This document shows positions 27,401 through 37,836 of a stretch of DNA of 64,000 nt, piece by piece. How positions within the stretch are numbered: the first letter of the stretch is position 1; every line of letters starts with the position of its first letter. A program made the position numbers and the translations under genes. The notes beneath the pieces are model-generated. The model ran no database searches, was not told the DNA's origin, and was given only the letters and a program-made list of their open reading frames with translations. The DNA is from Gavia stellata (Eukaryota; Chordata; Aves; Gaviiformes; Gaviidae): positions 21,991,553-22,055,552 of the forward strand of contig NC_082594.1 in the NCBI RefSeq assembly GCF_030936135.1. Direction: 5' to 3'.

Positions 27401-30400
27401 GCACACTGAAGCACCATTTCTGTGCAGTTTTTTGAAGCTAGAGTTGTTAAAATTATGCTTAAATCTTGTCTGCATACAACCCTCGTCCCTAGTTTAGCAC
27501 TTTTGCTCTGAGCACAGCTTTATTGGTAGCAGTGAGGCTGGCCATGCTTTTGTGCAGTAGCAGCTAGAGTTTTAACTACTGGCTCACCTGCACCTTTCCT
27601 GAGCAATCTTGAACAGCATGGAAGTTAAAATGATGGTGGCTAGTCTGCATATTATTATTGATGGGACTAAAGTAAAAGGTTTTAAAGGAAATTAAAGCCT
27701 AGTGAACTAAGAGCTGTAAATGCATGAGGCTGAAACTGATGTTTTTGTGGTAAGGCTAAGTTGTCTTAAAGAAATGCTTTTCTTCAAGCTCACCTTTCCT
27801 CCTCTAAAAATAAAGTACCCCCAACAACTTAGTTACTCTCTCCTTAACTGGTGAAGTGCAGAGTTAGTCAAAGCCTTATCAAGCTGTTAGCACACTTTGT
27901 TTTGACTTGACTCTGTATGAGATTGAAGTGCTAATGGGAAAGGATACTGAAATCTTTATAGCACTTAAAATTTTTATTGTGTAATTGGATATTAACCTTG
28001 GTTAAAATTAGTCAGTGTATTACTTTGTCAGAATCAGGTCTAAGTTGTGACACTAAATTTGTTCACTGTTAGGACCACCTGTGATTTTAAAAATTGCAGA
28101 ATGTCACTTTAAGAAATCTGGCTGACCTGTCTGGGCTCTTTGTAGTGGGTGCTATTCATTAAACTAAAATGCTCTACAGGGCAAATATATCAAGTTTTAA
28201 AATGTTAAAATACTTGTTATAAAGAATTTGCCTCGTACCTATAATAGCCAGAAGTGACAGTCTTTGCTAGTACTTCTGGCATCAAAGAATCTTTAGTACT
28301 AGTTTTTTGCTATTGAAAATTACATTTACTTACAAGAACTGAGTAGTGATGATGCCTTCAGAACATGATGGTACAAAATCAACAAATATCATTTGACGTT
28401 GCTCAGTGAAAAGCTTGTTAGCCTAAGGCATAAGATCCTGTTTTAAATAATATGAGGTGTTTTAGAGTAATGTTTTTTACTGGCTCTAAAAAGCATGTTG
28501 TATTTGGTAAAAAAACTTGGCCTGGAGGACTGTAGTGGTTTGGTTTAAGGTCTTCCACTAACAGTGCCTTCTACTGAGACAGAAACTTGTGCACTTGAGA
28601 AGGAACTGGATATGTGGTTTTGGGTGGTTCTTCTAGTTTATTAGATGACTAACTGACTTGTGTAGGGTTTTTTGTTTCTTTTTATTGATAACAATTTTCT
28701 TATTTTTAAAGAGCTGCTAGGTAGATGTATCGCTATTTAAACTGGATGTAAACAAGTTTAGTTTGGAACTTACGTGAAAATTTGTAATCACAACATCTGA
28801 TACACCTTTTTTAGTTGAAAAAATAGCTTGGGTTTCCCAGCTATTCCCTGCTAAGCAGAGACTGAAAGCTAACAGCTTTAGTTGCCCTTAAAATTTAGTT
28901 TAACACTACTTTGAGTATACAGATGTCATTCAGCTTGGATCACATAAGAATTGTGTTCCTAGCAAAAATGTTACTTTTCAGTATACAGTGCCTTTCACTT
29001 GATTCAAAATTATCTTCCATTTAAATCCTCAAATACTGGAATGATTTTAAAAGCTTGAAATATTTACATTTTGAAACTCTAGAAATAAGTATTAGTAATA
29101 GGAAACTTTGTAGTACGAAGGAAGAAATTTTGAATGAAGATAAGTCCAAATGTGATAATGGTTTAGGAAAAAGACTGAAATAATCTGAGCTTTATAGTAA
29201 TATTTGAATAAATCATCACTTTCACAGATATAGTACATAAAGTATGTTCAAAGATGGAGGAGGCTATCTTGAGGAAAGGTGTGAATGTCTGTGGATTAAG
29301 AGTTTGGCACTGTATTTCATCTTCAATGGTTAAACTTTTTAACTAGTGCACTGAAAACTGTTTGAAAAAGACAGGAATATAAGATTGTACTGTGAAAACT
29401 GTCAAAATATTTTAATTATTTATCAGAATTAATTATTTTAAAATGTGTTAGTAATGGGCTAGCAAGTTGATTCTTTATTCCCCAAGGTTAAGGAAAAAAA
29501 AAGGAACTGAGGCTGTAAATTTCATCTTGGCAGACTGAAAATGTTTTTTGACAGTCCTGCATCTTAGTGTGAATATGCAGGGAAAGTACTGTCACCTTTT
29601 TTAATTATGGGACAAACTCTGACTCTGAAATTTTGAATGTATCTAATTAAGGTACACAGAACTGTGCCTTTTGTAAATGTTTATTTAAACAGGTGGTTTG
29701 ACTAGTTTACCTTATTGAATGGTGTTATGTAGCAGAGCTTAACAGAACTCAGTTATCACTTGTGTGGAAAAGAATTGAATTGTCATGTTACTGTGTAATT
29801 GACTTGCTTAAAAATGAACAATAAATTTAATAAAATAAAGTCATTGTCTTGTTTTTTATCTTAGTGTTCTGTTTAAATTTGGATGGAATATTTGAGCAGT
29901 TTTGAAGATTCCTGTTTATTAAATAAATTAACTTTTGGTAGTATAGTTTTAGTTACCTTAGTGTCAGTTCTTATGTTTTTAATTTGAAGGGCTTCCCTTA
30001 TTCTGATTCCATTAGTACAGGTGGCAAAATGTTGTTACCTATGCGTTCTCTCAAGGTTTTGATTAATGTTCTGAACTTTTAAGGTGAGACTGGTTAACTT
30101 TTAAAAATACTAAATAATGTTATCATATTATTAGCTTTAACTAGTTTCACCTTATTACAATCAGTGTTTTCTTAGATTTTTAGCAGGTAGACAGAGGTAG
30201 ACAATTAAGTGAGGAATTTTGAGGTAAAGTTTGGGATCTTAATGGGATTTGTTGAAAGTAATGATGTTCACATTATCAAATACTTGAATAAATAAATAAA
30301 GGACTTCTTTACTATGAAAGAGTAAGGCAAGTTTGTTCTCATTTTTTTTATACCAGGGCCACAGCCATCTCTGGGAGTTAGTTTTGGAACGCCATTCGGC

Positions 30401-33400
30401 TCAGGTATTGGCACTGGCTTGCAATCAAGTGGCTTAGGTTCTTCAAGCCTTGGAGGTACACTTTAACTTTTCTAATCTTTCATTGAATTATTATACCGCA
30501 CATCTGACTCTCTTGCAAACCTTTAACTCCACTAAGAGGTTGATCTGTTTCAGGGAAAGACCTTACAGTTTGGCAGTCTGTGCTTTCCAAACTTCTTCGT
30601 GCCTTGCAGAAGGAGTTGCTAAGGCTAATACTAAGACTAATAAGCCATTGTAATGAAAACCCAGGATGAAGTAATCACATAGAAGTTCTGTTCTTAAAGC
30701 TAGGGAAGTACATCCTTTTGTAACTACAATCTGACTTAATTTTACATATATGAAGGTTAGGTACCTGCGACATTGGATCATGCTGTAGCTAATCCATAGA
30801 AGTTTTTCACCTGTATCTACAGCTGTTAACTATAGGGACCCATTTCTGTGTGGATTAAGATAAAAATAAATGCTAAAAACTTACTACAGTTCTGGGATCC
30901 TGCTTGCTAAAACATACTTGCTTTAGCTGTCACTCTGTCCCTCAGTGCTGAGGTGGGAAAAAGTCCCCCTCAAACTGAAAAAGCAACATTTGAAAGTGAG
31001 GGAAAAATATTTATCAAAATGTTAATAGTGCTGGTGGGGAATATATTCCAAGAGGACACATGACTGTGAAACAGTAGGTGGTAATAAATGACAACTTTCA
31101 TGTAGACTTTTTCATTTAAATGTAATGAATTCTCAGTAGTAGAACTACAAGTAGAACCAAAGTGATTAGTAGAATCTAATCTGCATGTGAAATTCCTATC
31201 TGTATAGGTCAGGGGTTCCTACAGTGCAAGTCAAAAGACACTAGTGTCCTCTGAAGCTTTTGTATGAGATCTGAAAAGAAAATGGTTACATCTGCTGAGC
31301 ACAAACATAATGTCTTGTGGTATTTCTTGTTACATCCTCTCCCCTCTGCAGCCTCAGTCCGCATCCCTACATTTTGCCTCTTTATAAGCTGAACATGTGA
31401 ATCAGTGTTGTATTTAAAATACTGAAATGTCACTCGGTATTGGCAAGATGGTGTAACTTGAACATTATATCAGTTTTACCTTAAATGATCATCTTGAAAT
31501 TATCTTTAAATCTACCAGTGTCCCTTCTCATCGGATTTTAAGTTTTTTCAGATAAAAGAAAGTCTGTACACCTAAACAGGAAAAATAACCGAGAACAGTA
31601 GGCTAAAAGGGAAGTACTTCTAAATTACCAGATCATTCCCACAATGTTTTAAATGCCTTTTAGAAAAAAACATTAAATTCTTCCTTTTCAACCAAAGAGA
31701 TTGTAGACTAAAGATTGTTTATATATTTTCACCAGTCCTGACAATGTAAATTAAAGAATATTTTCTTTTAAATTGATGGACAACTGCTTCTAGTTTTGTC
31801 TTAGAGGCCTAACTTGTATTCTTTTTTTACTAGTTCTCTGCTTAGGAAGGCATTTGCTTACATTTCATCTCTGTAGTGATTTGCAAAATTTTTGTCTTCT
31901 TACAAACCAAGACTATCTGATAGAAGCAAGTGTAGAAGAATAAAGGAGCACATGCAAAATATTCTGCAGGTGTCCTCTTGGAAACAAATTAGCAGAATGA
32001 ATACTTAAGTTTTTTTATTTTAGGGGTTTTTTTTCAACAGGACAATTCTCAATGTGTTACTCTTGAAACATCATTTTAATTGGGGAAATTTGCTCTTTTT
32101 CCATGACAAATATTCTGTGAATTTTGTCAGTGATAAACATAGAGGCTTTTACACTTAAGTATGTGAGACATGTAGCATATAGATCCTATGCTTCATTAAA
32201 TATTTGCAGACACCTTGCCTGACCATTGGTAATTCATTTCGAACTAGATAGGACCAAAGAGTGTATCATTTAAATAAGCTATCTTACATTCAAATGATTC
32301 TTGCCATTATACACCCTTAAGACTTACTTGATTTAAAAATTGCCGAAGACTACAGAACACTGCTTCAGATAGTGTGTTCAATCCTTACTAGTTTTAAAAT
32401 ACAAAAATTATTTCTGTAAAGGAATGGTAAAGGCACAATTTGCAGTAAAATACAAGTATTTTCCCTGACACTTGCAACTTAGGATGGGGGCATAATTTCC
32501 TCAAATACAAATACTACTCTCATTTTTGAAAACCTGTTGAGACAGCCACAATCAGAGAATATATTTCTCTTACTGTTCCTTTTGTCTGGCCTCCATCTAA
32601 AACTGCAAATATCAACTTACTTTTCCTTTTGAAGTGATCTCATATTAATAACACAATTTGAAATCTTGAAATATTTATATTATGAAATTATAAATGTCAA
32701 TTACAAAATTAACAGAATGAGTTTTATTATAGGTTTATGGCTGCCCTTTATATGATGATTTTCTCCATTAAATATTGTGAAATTGTGTTTCTGTTCTGTA
32801 TTTAACCTATTTTATGGTGTCCTAGATAAAGTTGGTTCCCCAGTAACTTCTAAATGCAAATAACCTGCCATATGTAAACTCAAGAAAATGTTTACTCTGT
32901 TTTAAGCATGGATGAAGATAGAAGCTTTCTGTAACAGAAGTCATATAACTTGTGTCTGAATTTTCTCAGTTTTGGCCCACTTGGTTACCATTTTCTTGCC
33001 AATTTAACAGCAATTCAGTAGCAATTTCAAAACAAGTTTACTTCACCTGTTTTTATAGCTTTTCCTTTACGCAGTTTTGTATTTTGAAGGAAGTATTTTT
33101 CTCCAATGCTTCCCTGTTTGCACAGTTTTCTTAACGCAATGCTGTGTTGAGAATAAAATACTCTTGAGGCAATAATCTTAGGAATATTTATTTACCAAAT
33201 AATGCTTAGAATTATGTTTGGTTTTAGAATACTCACTCAAAACCTATGTGTCTTTAATTGCTGTGTCTGTAATTTTTTGTTGTATGTCTTTACTATTATT
33301 CTACTAGGATTTGGAAGTAGCTCTGCCTTTGGAAGTAGTGCCACAGGAGCATCATCATTTGGGTTTGGAACTACAAGTAAACCATCAGGAAGTCTAAGTG

Positions 33401-36400
33401 CAGGTTGGTTTGTTTCTCTTGAATTCAAGTTTATCTTAAAGCAAAAGTGTTATAATCAAGCTGCTGCACTCGGTCTAAGCAAGCTACAGAAACAAATGTG
33501 CTTGAAGTTGCATGTGTGTATAACCATTAAAGTAACTATGTACTTGCTAAATACACATTTTCAGAGAAGTTTTTAGGTTCTGTTAAAGGTCTCTTAGGTA
33601 GACAGTATTGAGTGAGCATTCATGTTTTCCATTTGATGGTGTCTATCTAATTAGGAGTGGAAGCAGGAGATCAGATGCATCAGATTGGATCTGATGCAGT
33701 CTGAGGCACTGAAATGCAGTTACTTCTTCAATGCATAGGCTATACAGTTACTGAGCTATTGAAAATAGTGTATAAATTTGTGACAAATATACCAGTAATT
33801 TGAATTCCTGTATTTAAAAGTAAAGTTAAAATTACTTTATAAGCCCAGAAGGTTTCCTTAAAACTGTTTTATCTGCTTATCCTTTCTATTTGAATAGTAA
33901 TATATCTGTATATATCCAAAATTCTTTGTGTTAACTACTTTGAAAACATTTCTGTGGCAATTGAACTACTCAGCACTCATTTCACTTTTTTGACTTAATT
34001 TTGTTGGTGGTGAGAAAATGAAAATATGGATGCAATTGCTCCTTAACTCAGATGTCTGAAATCTTAGTCACTTCTATAGCTTGCATCTCTATTTACTTTT
34101 TAAATAGGAGTTTGTTTTTGAGGCAAATAGACTGTAAGGCAGACTATAGTAAGCTTTCTTCAGTGACAGATTGAAGCAGTATTATGTCCCCTGGGATTGG
34201 CTTTTGGTAGCATGTTTCTTTTTTAAAAGCAAAATGTTTCTTTAACTGCTATTAACACAAACATAGCAAGTTGCTGGTATTTATTATTAAGTGCCCAGTA
34301 CATTAGCTTGGACCAGTGTCTTGTTAGTTGCCATGCTTTTCATTTTGTTTTGTTTTTTCCTTGACAGCATAACCTATCACTAACCAAATTAGGCCTGTAA
34401 AGTACCTTAAGCTTTGTATTATAAGGTGGATTAAATGTAATTCCTGTAATTTTGTGTTTATAAAATAAACTGGTCATGAAATCCTGATCTAGACTGGAAT
34501 TATGGAATAGAAACCTCCATAAAAGTTTAGTAGTCCAGAAGCACATTAACTTTTACTTTTTATACCCAAAATCCTATGCTGTGTAACTTCTGGATTGCGT
34601 ATGATCTTTATTTGAATTCTTTTGAGGGTGTATAAATGGGTTTGAATGATGCCTCAGACTTCCCTCTGAAACACACACAGATACTGTGGAAAGCTAACTC
34701 CAAGTCCCAATTAATTCCTACTCTTATTCATTTGATGGCAACCAAAAAGGCTGATGTGAGTGGGATGTGTAAGGAGCATTAAGACTCCCAAAGTGATGGG
34801 AAAAGGAAAAAATCACCATTGAATTTATAGATATAATGTTAAGGGGGGGGGTGTACACACACGCTATTTTTGTGAAAACTGAGATGCTAAATATGCTTTG
34901 AAGAGCTGAGTTGAGAACTTGGGTTGGAGACTTACTTTTATTGAAGAATAGCAGTCTCAGTACATGGGATAAAAGATAATCAAGTGGGATCATGGCCAGA
35001 CATACTCATACAGCTGAAAAATGGACCTGTATATAATCCATGTGTAACTATGAGCAGCTTTTAGCTACAGAGGCTATAGTAAATCAGTCAAAGCTGTGCT
35101 GGAAATCCTTTTTGATCTAGAGCACCTATTGTGGTGTGGAGGATGAGGGCAGAAATAGATTGCCTTTGAGATTTGCTGAACCACCGTTTATCCCTGTAGC
35201 ATTAAAATAAAAAAAAATACTGTTGTGGAAAGGAGTGTTCCTTATGTTTGGCTTACCTATCTAAAGGGCTGGCTGAAGCAGAGATGCAAAAGCCCAATGA
35301 AAAAGTGTACTCTGAGGTCCTTCAGGGAGATGCTAAGTCTATGCCCTCAAAGGGCAGGTTGTCATTTACTTTCTGAAAATAATTGTTTACACATAAGTAA
35401 TACTAATTTCAACAAAGAAATTGTTGATCACCTTGTAGCTATGATTCAAGACTTTGACGCTTCCCTCTAGAACTGAGTTATTCCATGACTGATTCTTTCT
35501 CCTTGCACAGGAGTAAGACTGAATGTATACCTTGTTCAAGGGTTTTTCCTGAAGATTTTTCATTTGAGTATTCTGCTTTAGGGTTTGGTTTATTTCTAAG
35601 AACAGAACTTCATACCATGGCCTTGTTCTCCTACCATGACAGGACAAAGCCATTTAGATGAATTTCCCTTCTGCCTTTCTACAGTTTCGTGGCTGCCCTA
35701 AATGGCATTTCTAACATAACGGCTATTACTTTCCAAGTTATATCTAAATTAACAAGCATGTTCTCAGTCTTCTATCACACAGGTTGTGTATCTCTTTTAT
35801 TCTAACGTTACTCAAATAAAGCTCAGGCTGCCTTCCCTGCATGCTTCAAAATAATCCCTGCATCGAGAAGCAGCTAGGTGGAGGTAATTCATGAACACTT
35901 TACCATTGCTTACTGAACTCCTGACACTATAGATCACATACAGCTTTATTATGAATGGCATTCACGATGTTTTCTAGAGGAGGCAATGCTTACCTGTTAT
36001 CTCAGATGCATACTTGAAGTAAAAAGGTTATTTTGGTTATTAAAGGTTTTTTTCATCCATGAGACTCTCTGATGAAGAACAGGTTTATTCTGCTGAAAAA
36101 TCTTACTTGGGATTCAGAGTTAGCAGGGAAATGGAAGAAGAGTTGCATCTGTTTCACCCCTTACATCCTAGGATGTGAGACAAATTAGTCCACAAAATTT
36201 AGACGAGACCCGAATGAACAGTATCATTAGTCACATTCTAGATCTGCACACTCATTACATTGACAATGAGTTCTGCACAGGCAACTGCATTTTGAAGGAC
36301 TGAAGTTACTCAATATAGATAATGGGGGATTTTCTTGACAAGATGATATGTGTAACCTGGGTCCAGATATTGAAAGAGGAAGAGTTTCACGTTATGTTTT

Positions 36401-37836
36401 GAGGTAGTTCTTGATGCAAAGCATCAGTAACAAGTGAGAGAACAGAAGACATCGGGCTTGTGAGAGCCATTTTGGGATTCTGATGAGACAACCAGTTGGG
36501 TTTTTATTTCTGTGCTTTAAAAATATTTAGGCATTGTGTTGAACATATTGATGTGATCAAAGGATTGCTTTAACTGTCTACTGGAAAACTAACGGAACAA
36601 TGTTAAGTAATATGTATTGAGAATATACCCTTTTTTGCTTGTGAACCAGTCCCATTTTTTCTTAGTATTTTAATTGTTTACAGGTTTCCATGTGCACCTT
36701 GTATGAAACGGTTAAGATTTTAACTTGTTCATGTCATACTTGTTATTTTGTATGATTTGATTACCTTATTCGGTTTCTTGAGAGAACAAAAAGCAGAGTT
36801 ATGAAGTTCTGCTTCTTATTAACTAGTATTTGAGACATTTCTAGTATTCTCTAATAGTTTCAATTATTATCCAAGTTGGTTGTACACAACTGATATAAAC
36901 TCACAAAAGAAAGTAAAATGACTTGGTGTTACTGACAACTGTAGATTTTCTTCAACTGATCTTGTTTTATAGCTGAACCAAACGTTCAATTTGTTTACCT
37001 TGATAGAATAGGGTGGAGGAGTTAAAATAGCACAATTTGCTCACCTAGTCATTCAGTTTTTCCAAAGCTTTGTTGTCAGTGCTGCTTTTTGCTTTAAATC
37101 ATAAAGGATGTTTTTAAATACCAAGAACTTAACAAGGATTTTGAGACTTTTCTGCCTCTCATTTAAGGCATGGTCTGTGCCATATACATTATAAAGCCAG
37201 GCAAAGGTAGCCTAGTCAGGGCACAAGGCTGGGAGCTCCAGCTTTGCCATTTACCTGCTGTGAGTGAAGTGAGAGGGCCATGGTCCAATTGTACTTCACC
37301 TTCCCTCCCACTCTAAGTATGCATTATGTATTTAGACTGAGAACTTGAGGAGTTATGGTTCTGCTGTTGTACAATTTCAGTGGGACTTTCGGGTGCTACT
37401 GTTGTATGGATAATGGTATAGTAGACTTGTGATTTAGGATATAATTGTTTACAATCGCTGAGGTAGACTGTGTTAGTGCTGTAATATCCAAGTTGTCATA
37501 GCAAGTGCAAGTGTGTTAGTGATCTGGCATACTGTTGTAAATCCGTGTTAGTATAAAGTATTACAAATATTAGTAATAAAGTGACTGGTGTTCATAACTC
37601 CAAGGAGAACGAAGTTGCAATCCTGATGTAACTTATGTTTTAAAATATTTTTCCCTCCCTCATAAGGCTTTGGCAGCTCGACTACATCTGGGTTTAACTT
37701 CAGCAATCCTGGCATCACAGCATCAGCTGGCCTGACGTTCGGGGTGTCTAATCCTGCATCTGCAGGCTTTGGGACAGGAGGGCAACTTCTTCAGCTGAAG
37801 AAACCTCCAGCTGGAAACAAGCGAGGGAAAAGATAG
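3124..37836 (+). CDS. NUP58: Nucleoporin 58 (p58/p45), complete, 16 coding exons
   Basis: The protein is an FG nucleoporin of the Nup62-Nup58-Nup54 central channel complex of the nuclear pore, where its FG repeats bind transport receptors. Coding exons are 3124-3239, 6983-7122, 8458-8493, 9965-10117, 11164-11298, 12059-12169, 14918-14942, 15331-15396, 16158-16332, 17667-17746, 18427-18545, 21194-21276, 24188-24389, 30357-30455, 33308-33403 and 37667-37836. All introns are GT-AG and the exons total 1806 nt with an open frame, giving 601 residues; human p58 is about 599. Residues 1-230 form the N-terminal FG/GLFG region, about 261-445 the helical coiled coil that pairs with Nup62 and Nup54, 481-585 the C-terminal FG region, and the last dozen residues a basic tail ([12 protein letters not shown]). 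Central and C-terminal parts are almost identical to human. The start was chosen because it gives the conserved MS..FSFG opening in good context (gccATGt). Confidence 0.98.
3240..6982 (+). other. NUP58: NUP58 intron 1
   Basis: The first part is still CpG island (to about 3420), the rest is AT-rich. No coding exon or clear repeat is supported. A stretch around 4740-5215 has a different, more mixed composition and could be an old, unrecognised interspersed repeat. Confidence 0.7.
6983..7122 (+). CDS. NUP58: NUP58 coding exon 2
   Basis: It encodes residues 39-85 and one base of codon 86. FG dipeptides are at 46-47, 65-66 and 70-71, and the segment closely follows human p58 (TTSAP..GFG.GLFGSK). 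The acceptor is gtaatag and the donor ACAG|GTAGAA. Confidence 0.95.
8458..8493 (+). CDS. NUP58: NUP58 coding exon 3 (36-nt microexon, tandem acceptor)
   Basis: It encodes 12 residues ([11 protein letters not shown] plus split Gly codons). The acceptor reads aaagcag, so AG is available at both 8453-8454 and 8456-8457. The downstream one was chosen because it reproduces the human spacing. The donor is CTAG|GTAAGG. Confidence 0.92.
9965..10117 (+). CDS. NUP58: NUP58 coding exon 4
   Basis: It encodes 51 residues of the Thr/Ser/Ala-rich N-terminal cohesive region ([23 protein letters not shown]), nearly identical to human. The pyrimidine-rich acceptor is gtttcttttag and the donor GCAG|GTAGGA. Confidence 0.96.
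11164..11298 (+). CDS. NUP58: NUP58 coding exon 5
   Basis: It encodes 45 residues ([29 protein letters not shown]) that continue the N-terminal low-complexity region. The acceptor is tttctctgcag and the donor ACAG|GTGAAA. Confidence 0.96.
12059..12169 (+). CDS. NUP58: NUP58 coding exon 6
   Basis: It encodes 37 residues ending in the conserved [14 protein letters not shown], the end of the N-terminal FG region. The acceptor is gtttcttctag and the donor AAAGA|GTGAGT. A 14-base C run begins 42 bases past the exon end. Confidence 0.96.
12170..14917 (+). other. NUP58: NUP58 intron 6
   Basis: The intron is 2.7 kb and starts with a C-rich tract that includes 14 consecutive C at 12211-12224. The remainder is ordinary intronic sequence with no gene or repeat that I can name. 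Confidence 0.65.
12208..12230. repeat. Homopolymeric C tract
   Basis: Fourteen consecutive C (12211-12224) are followed by GGCCCC, close to the exon 6 donor. The opposite strand is a G14 run able to form G-quadruplexes, and such a tract is prone to length variation and sequencing error. Confidence 0.85.
14918..14942 (+). CDS. NUP58: NUP58 coding exon 7 (25-nt microexon)
   Basis: It supplies GT + DKTGTRP + GA, joining exon 6 and exon 8 in frame to give [15 protein letters not shown] as in human. The acceptor is attttgtag and the donor CAGA|GTAAGT. It is too short for ORF-based detection and was found by frame continuity and homology. Confidence 0.93.
15331..15396 (+). CDS. NUP58: NUP58 coding exon 8
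   Basis: It encodes [23 protein letters not shown], the charged linker before the coiled coil, identical in pattern to human. The acceptor is ctcttgtag and the donor TACA|GTAAGT. Confidence 0.96.
16158..16332 (+). CDS. NUP58: NUP58 coding exon 9 (coiled coil)
   Basis: It encodes 58 residues that start the helical core ([20 protein letters not shown]), with heptad-like spacing of hydrophobic residues. It is almost identical to human apart from a few substitutions near [10 protein letters not shown]. The acceptor is cttgcccag and the donor CACAG|GTATAA. Confidence 0.97.
17667..17746 (+). CDS. NUP58: NUP58 coding exon 10
   Basis: It encodes [19 protein letters not shown] and the short loop before the crystallised helical hairpin. 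The acceptor is atttatttag and the donor GCAGA|GTGAGT. A young CR1 insertion begins only 37 bases past the exon end. Confidence 0.96.
17784..18153 (+). mobile_element. CR1 LINE 3' end, plus orientation, young
   Basis: About 370 bp match the avian CR1 3' end closely. Phrases include agaaagatggggacagac, ttgcccagagaggt, ggggctctgagcaacctga and ggttggactagatgatc, ending in the octamer-type tail attctatgattctatga at about 18137-18153. It is 5'-truncated, as most CR1 copies are, and noncoding. Its few differences from the usual sequence suggest a fairly recent insertion in NUP58 intron 10, on the sense strand and about 270 bp before exon 11. Confidence 0.95.
18427..18545 (+). CDS. NUP58: NUP58 coding exon 11
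   Basis: It encodes [20 protein letters not shown] and the following helix to HITPQ, part of the alpha-helical domain that oligomerises and contacts Nup54. The acceptor is ttttactcag and the donor CAAG|GTAAAT. Confidence 0.97.
18546..21193 (+). other. NUP58: NUP58 intron 11
   Basis: The intron is 2.6 kb. Between about 19,320 and 20,220 the minus strand carries stretches of open frame of 60-70 codons broken by stops and frame changes, unlike the surrounding introns. I do not recognise a protein family in it. It may be a decayed retrocopy or chance. Confidence 0.5.
19320..20220 (-). pseudogene. Possible decayed reading frame in intron 11 (unidentified)
   Basis: On the minus strand, frames stay open for longer than expected in AT-rich intron sequence. 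One runs from about 20,021 down to 19,821 and another from 19,603 down to 19,382, and adjoining frames contain only a few stops. The translations have ordinary amino-acid variety rather than low complexity, but I could not match them to a family. No poly(A) tail or target-site duplication was seen. Chance remains a real alternative. Confidence 0.2.
21194..21276 (+). CDS. NUP58: NUP58 coding exon 12
   Basis: It encodes [20 protein letters not shown] and onward to HENVK, identical to human. The acceptor is cctcttacag and the donor GTAAAG|GTATGT. Confidence 0.97.
21277..24187 (+). other. NUP58: NUP58 intron 12
   Basis: The intron is 2.9 kb. About 21,840-23,560 again shows interrupted minus-strand open frames. 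Near 24,010-24,090 there is a T/G-rich low-complexity stretch, and a C-rich tract precedes the exon 13 acceptor. Confidence 0.5.
21840..23560 (-). pseudogene. Possible decayed reading frame in intron 12 (unidentified)
   Basis: Minus-strand frames remain open at 22,914-22,723 and 22,203-21,967, and with two stops between about 23,340 and 23,060. Translations have varied composition (for example LEESFL-like and QQQQ stretches) but match no family I know. Stops and at least two frame changes rule out an intact gene. NUP58 exon 12 lies between this block and the similar block in intron 11, so the two cannot be one uninterrupted retrocopy. Confidence 0.2.
24188..24389 (+). CDS. NUP58: NUP58 coding exon 13
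   Basis: It encodes the end of the helical domain ([20 protein letters not shown]) and a linker up to the QQQQ run near residue 475. The acceptor is cacccccttcag. The donor ACAG|GTCTGA has an atypical +3 to +6, and reading through it gives a seven-residue tail GLSAFKL and a stop at 24410-24412. Confidence 0.96.
24955..24960 (+). terminator. NUP58: Candidate intronic poly(A) signal for a short NUP58 (p45-type) transcript
   Basis: AATAAA lies about 540 bases after the read-through stop at 24410-24412. p45 is known in mammals as a shorter product of the same gene lacking C-terminal sequence. Use of this signal here is inference. Confidence 0.3.
26390..26690 (-). mobile_element. Old, diverged CR1-type LINE remnant
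   Basis: The sequence preserves scattered CR1 phrases in reverse complement: gttagatggaacttggaagtc, ctctagctcaaaagcagg, cttcagattaaggctgcc and tcttattcttagtgg. Many differences and small indels point to an ancient copy. Boundaries are approximate. Confidence 0.55.
30357..30455 (+). CDS. NUP58: NUP58 coding exon 14 (C-terminal FG)
   Basis: It encodes [20 protein letters not shown] and onward, opening the C-terminal FG region found only in the long p58 form. The acceptor is ttttataccag and the donor GGAG|GTACAC. Confidence 0.96.
33308..33403 (+). CDS. NUP58: NUP58 coding exon 15 (C-terminal FG)
   Basis: It encodes 32 residues with FG at four places ([24 protein letters not shown]). The acceptor is ttctactag and the donor GCAG|GTTGGT, a non-consensus donor at +3 and +4. 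Confidence 0.95.
33676..33698. repeat. Short perfect inverted repeat (hairpin)
   Basis: TGCATCAGAT and ATCTGATGCA flank a three-base loop (TGG), giving a 10-bp stem in intron 15. No function is implied by position. Confidence 0.7.
37667..37836 (+). CDS. NUP58: NUP58 coding exon 16 and stop
   Basis: It encodes the last FG motifs ([40 protein letters not shown]) and the basic C-terminus [12 protein letters not shown], then TAG at 37834-37836. The acceptor is cctcataag. Confidence 0.97.

Larger units (their letters stand above)
24390..30356 (+). other. NUP58: NUP58 intron 13 (largest intron)
   Basis: The intron is almost 6 kb. It begins with a short in-frame extension to a stop at 24410-24412 and has an AATAAA at 24955-24960, which could serve a truncated isoform. 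An old CR1 remnant lies near 26,390-26,690. Several overlapping AATAAA strings lie near 29,820-29,840. No nested gene is supported. Confidence 0.6.
30456..37666 (+). other. NUP58: NUP58 introns 14 and 15 (span also holds exon 15)
   Basis: Introns are 30456-33307 and 33404-37666. They are AT-rich and without a supported gene. Noted items are a 10-bp perfect inverted repeat with a 3-base loop at 33676-33698 and a G9 run at 34843-34851 followed by a short CA repeat. Confidence 0.6.
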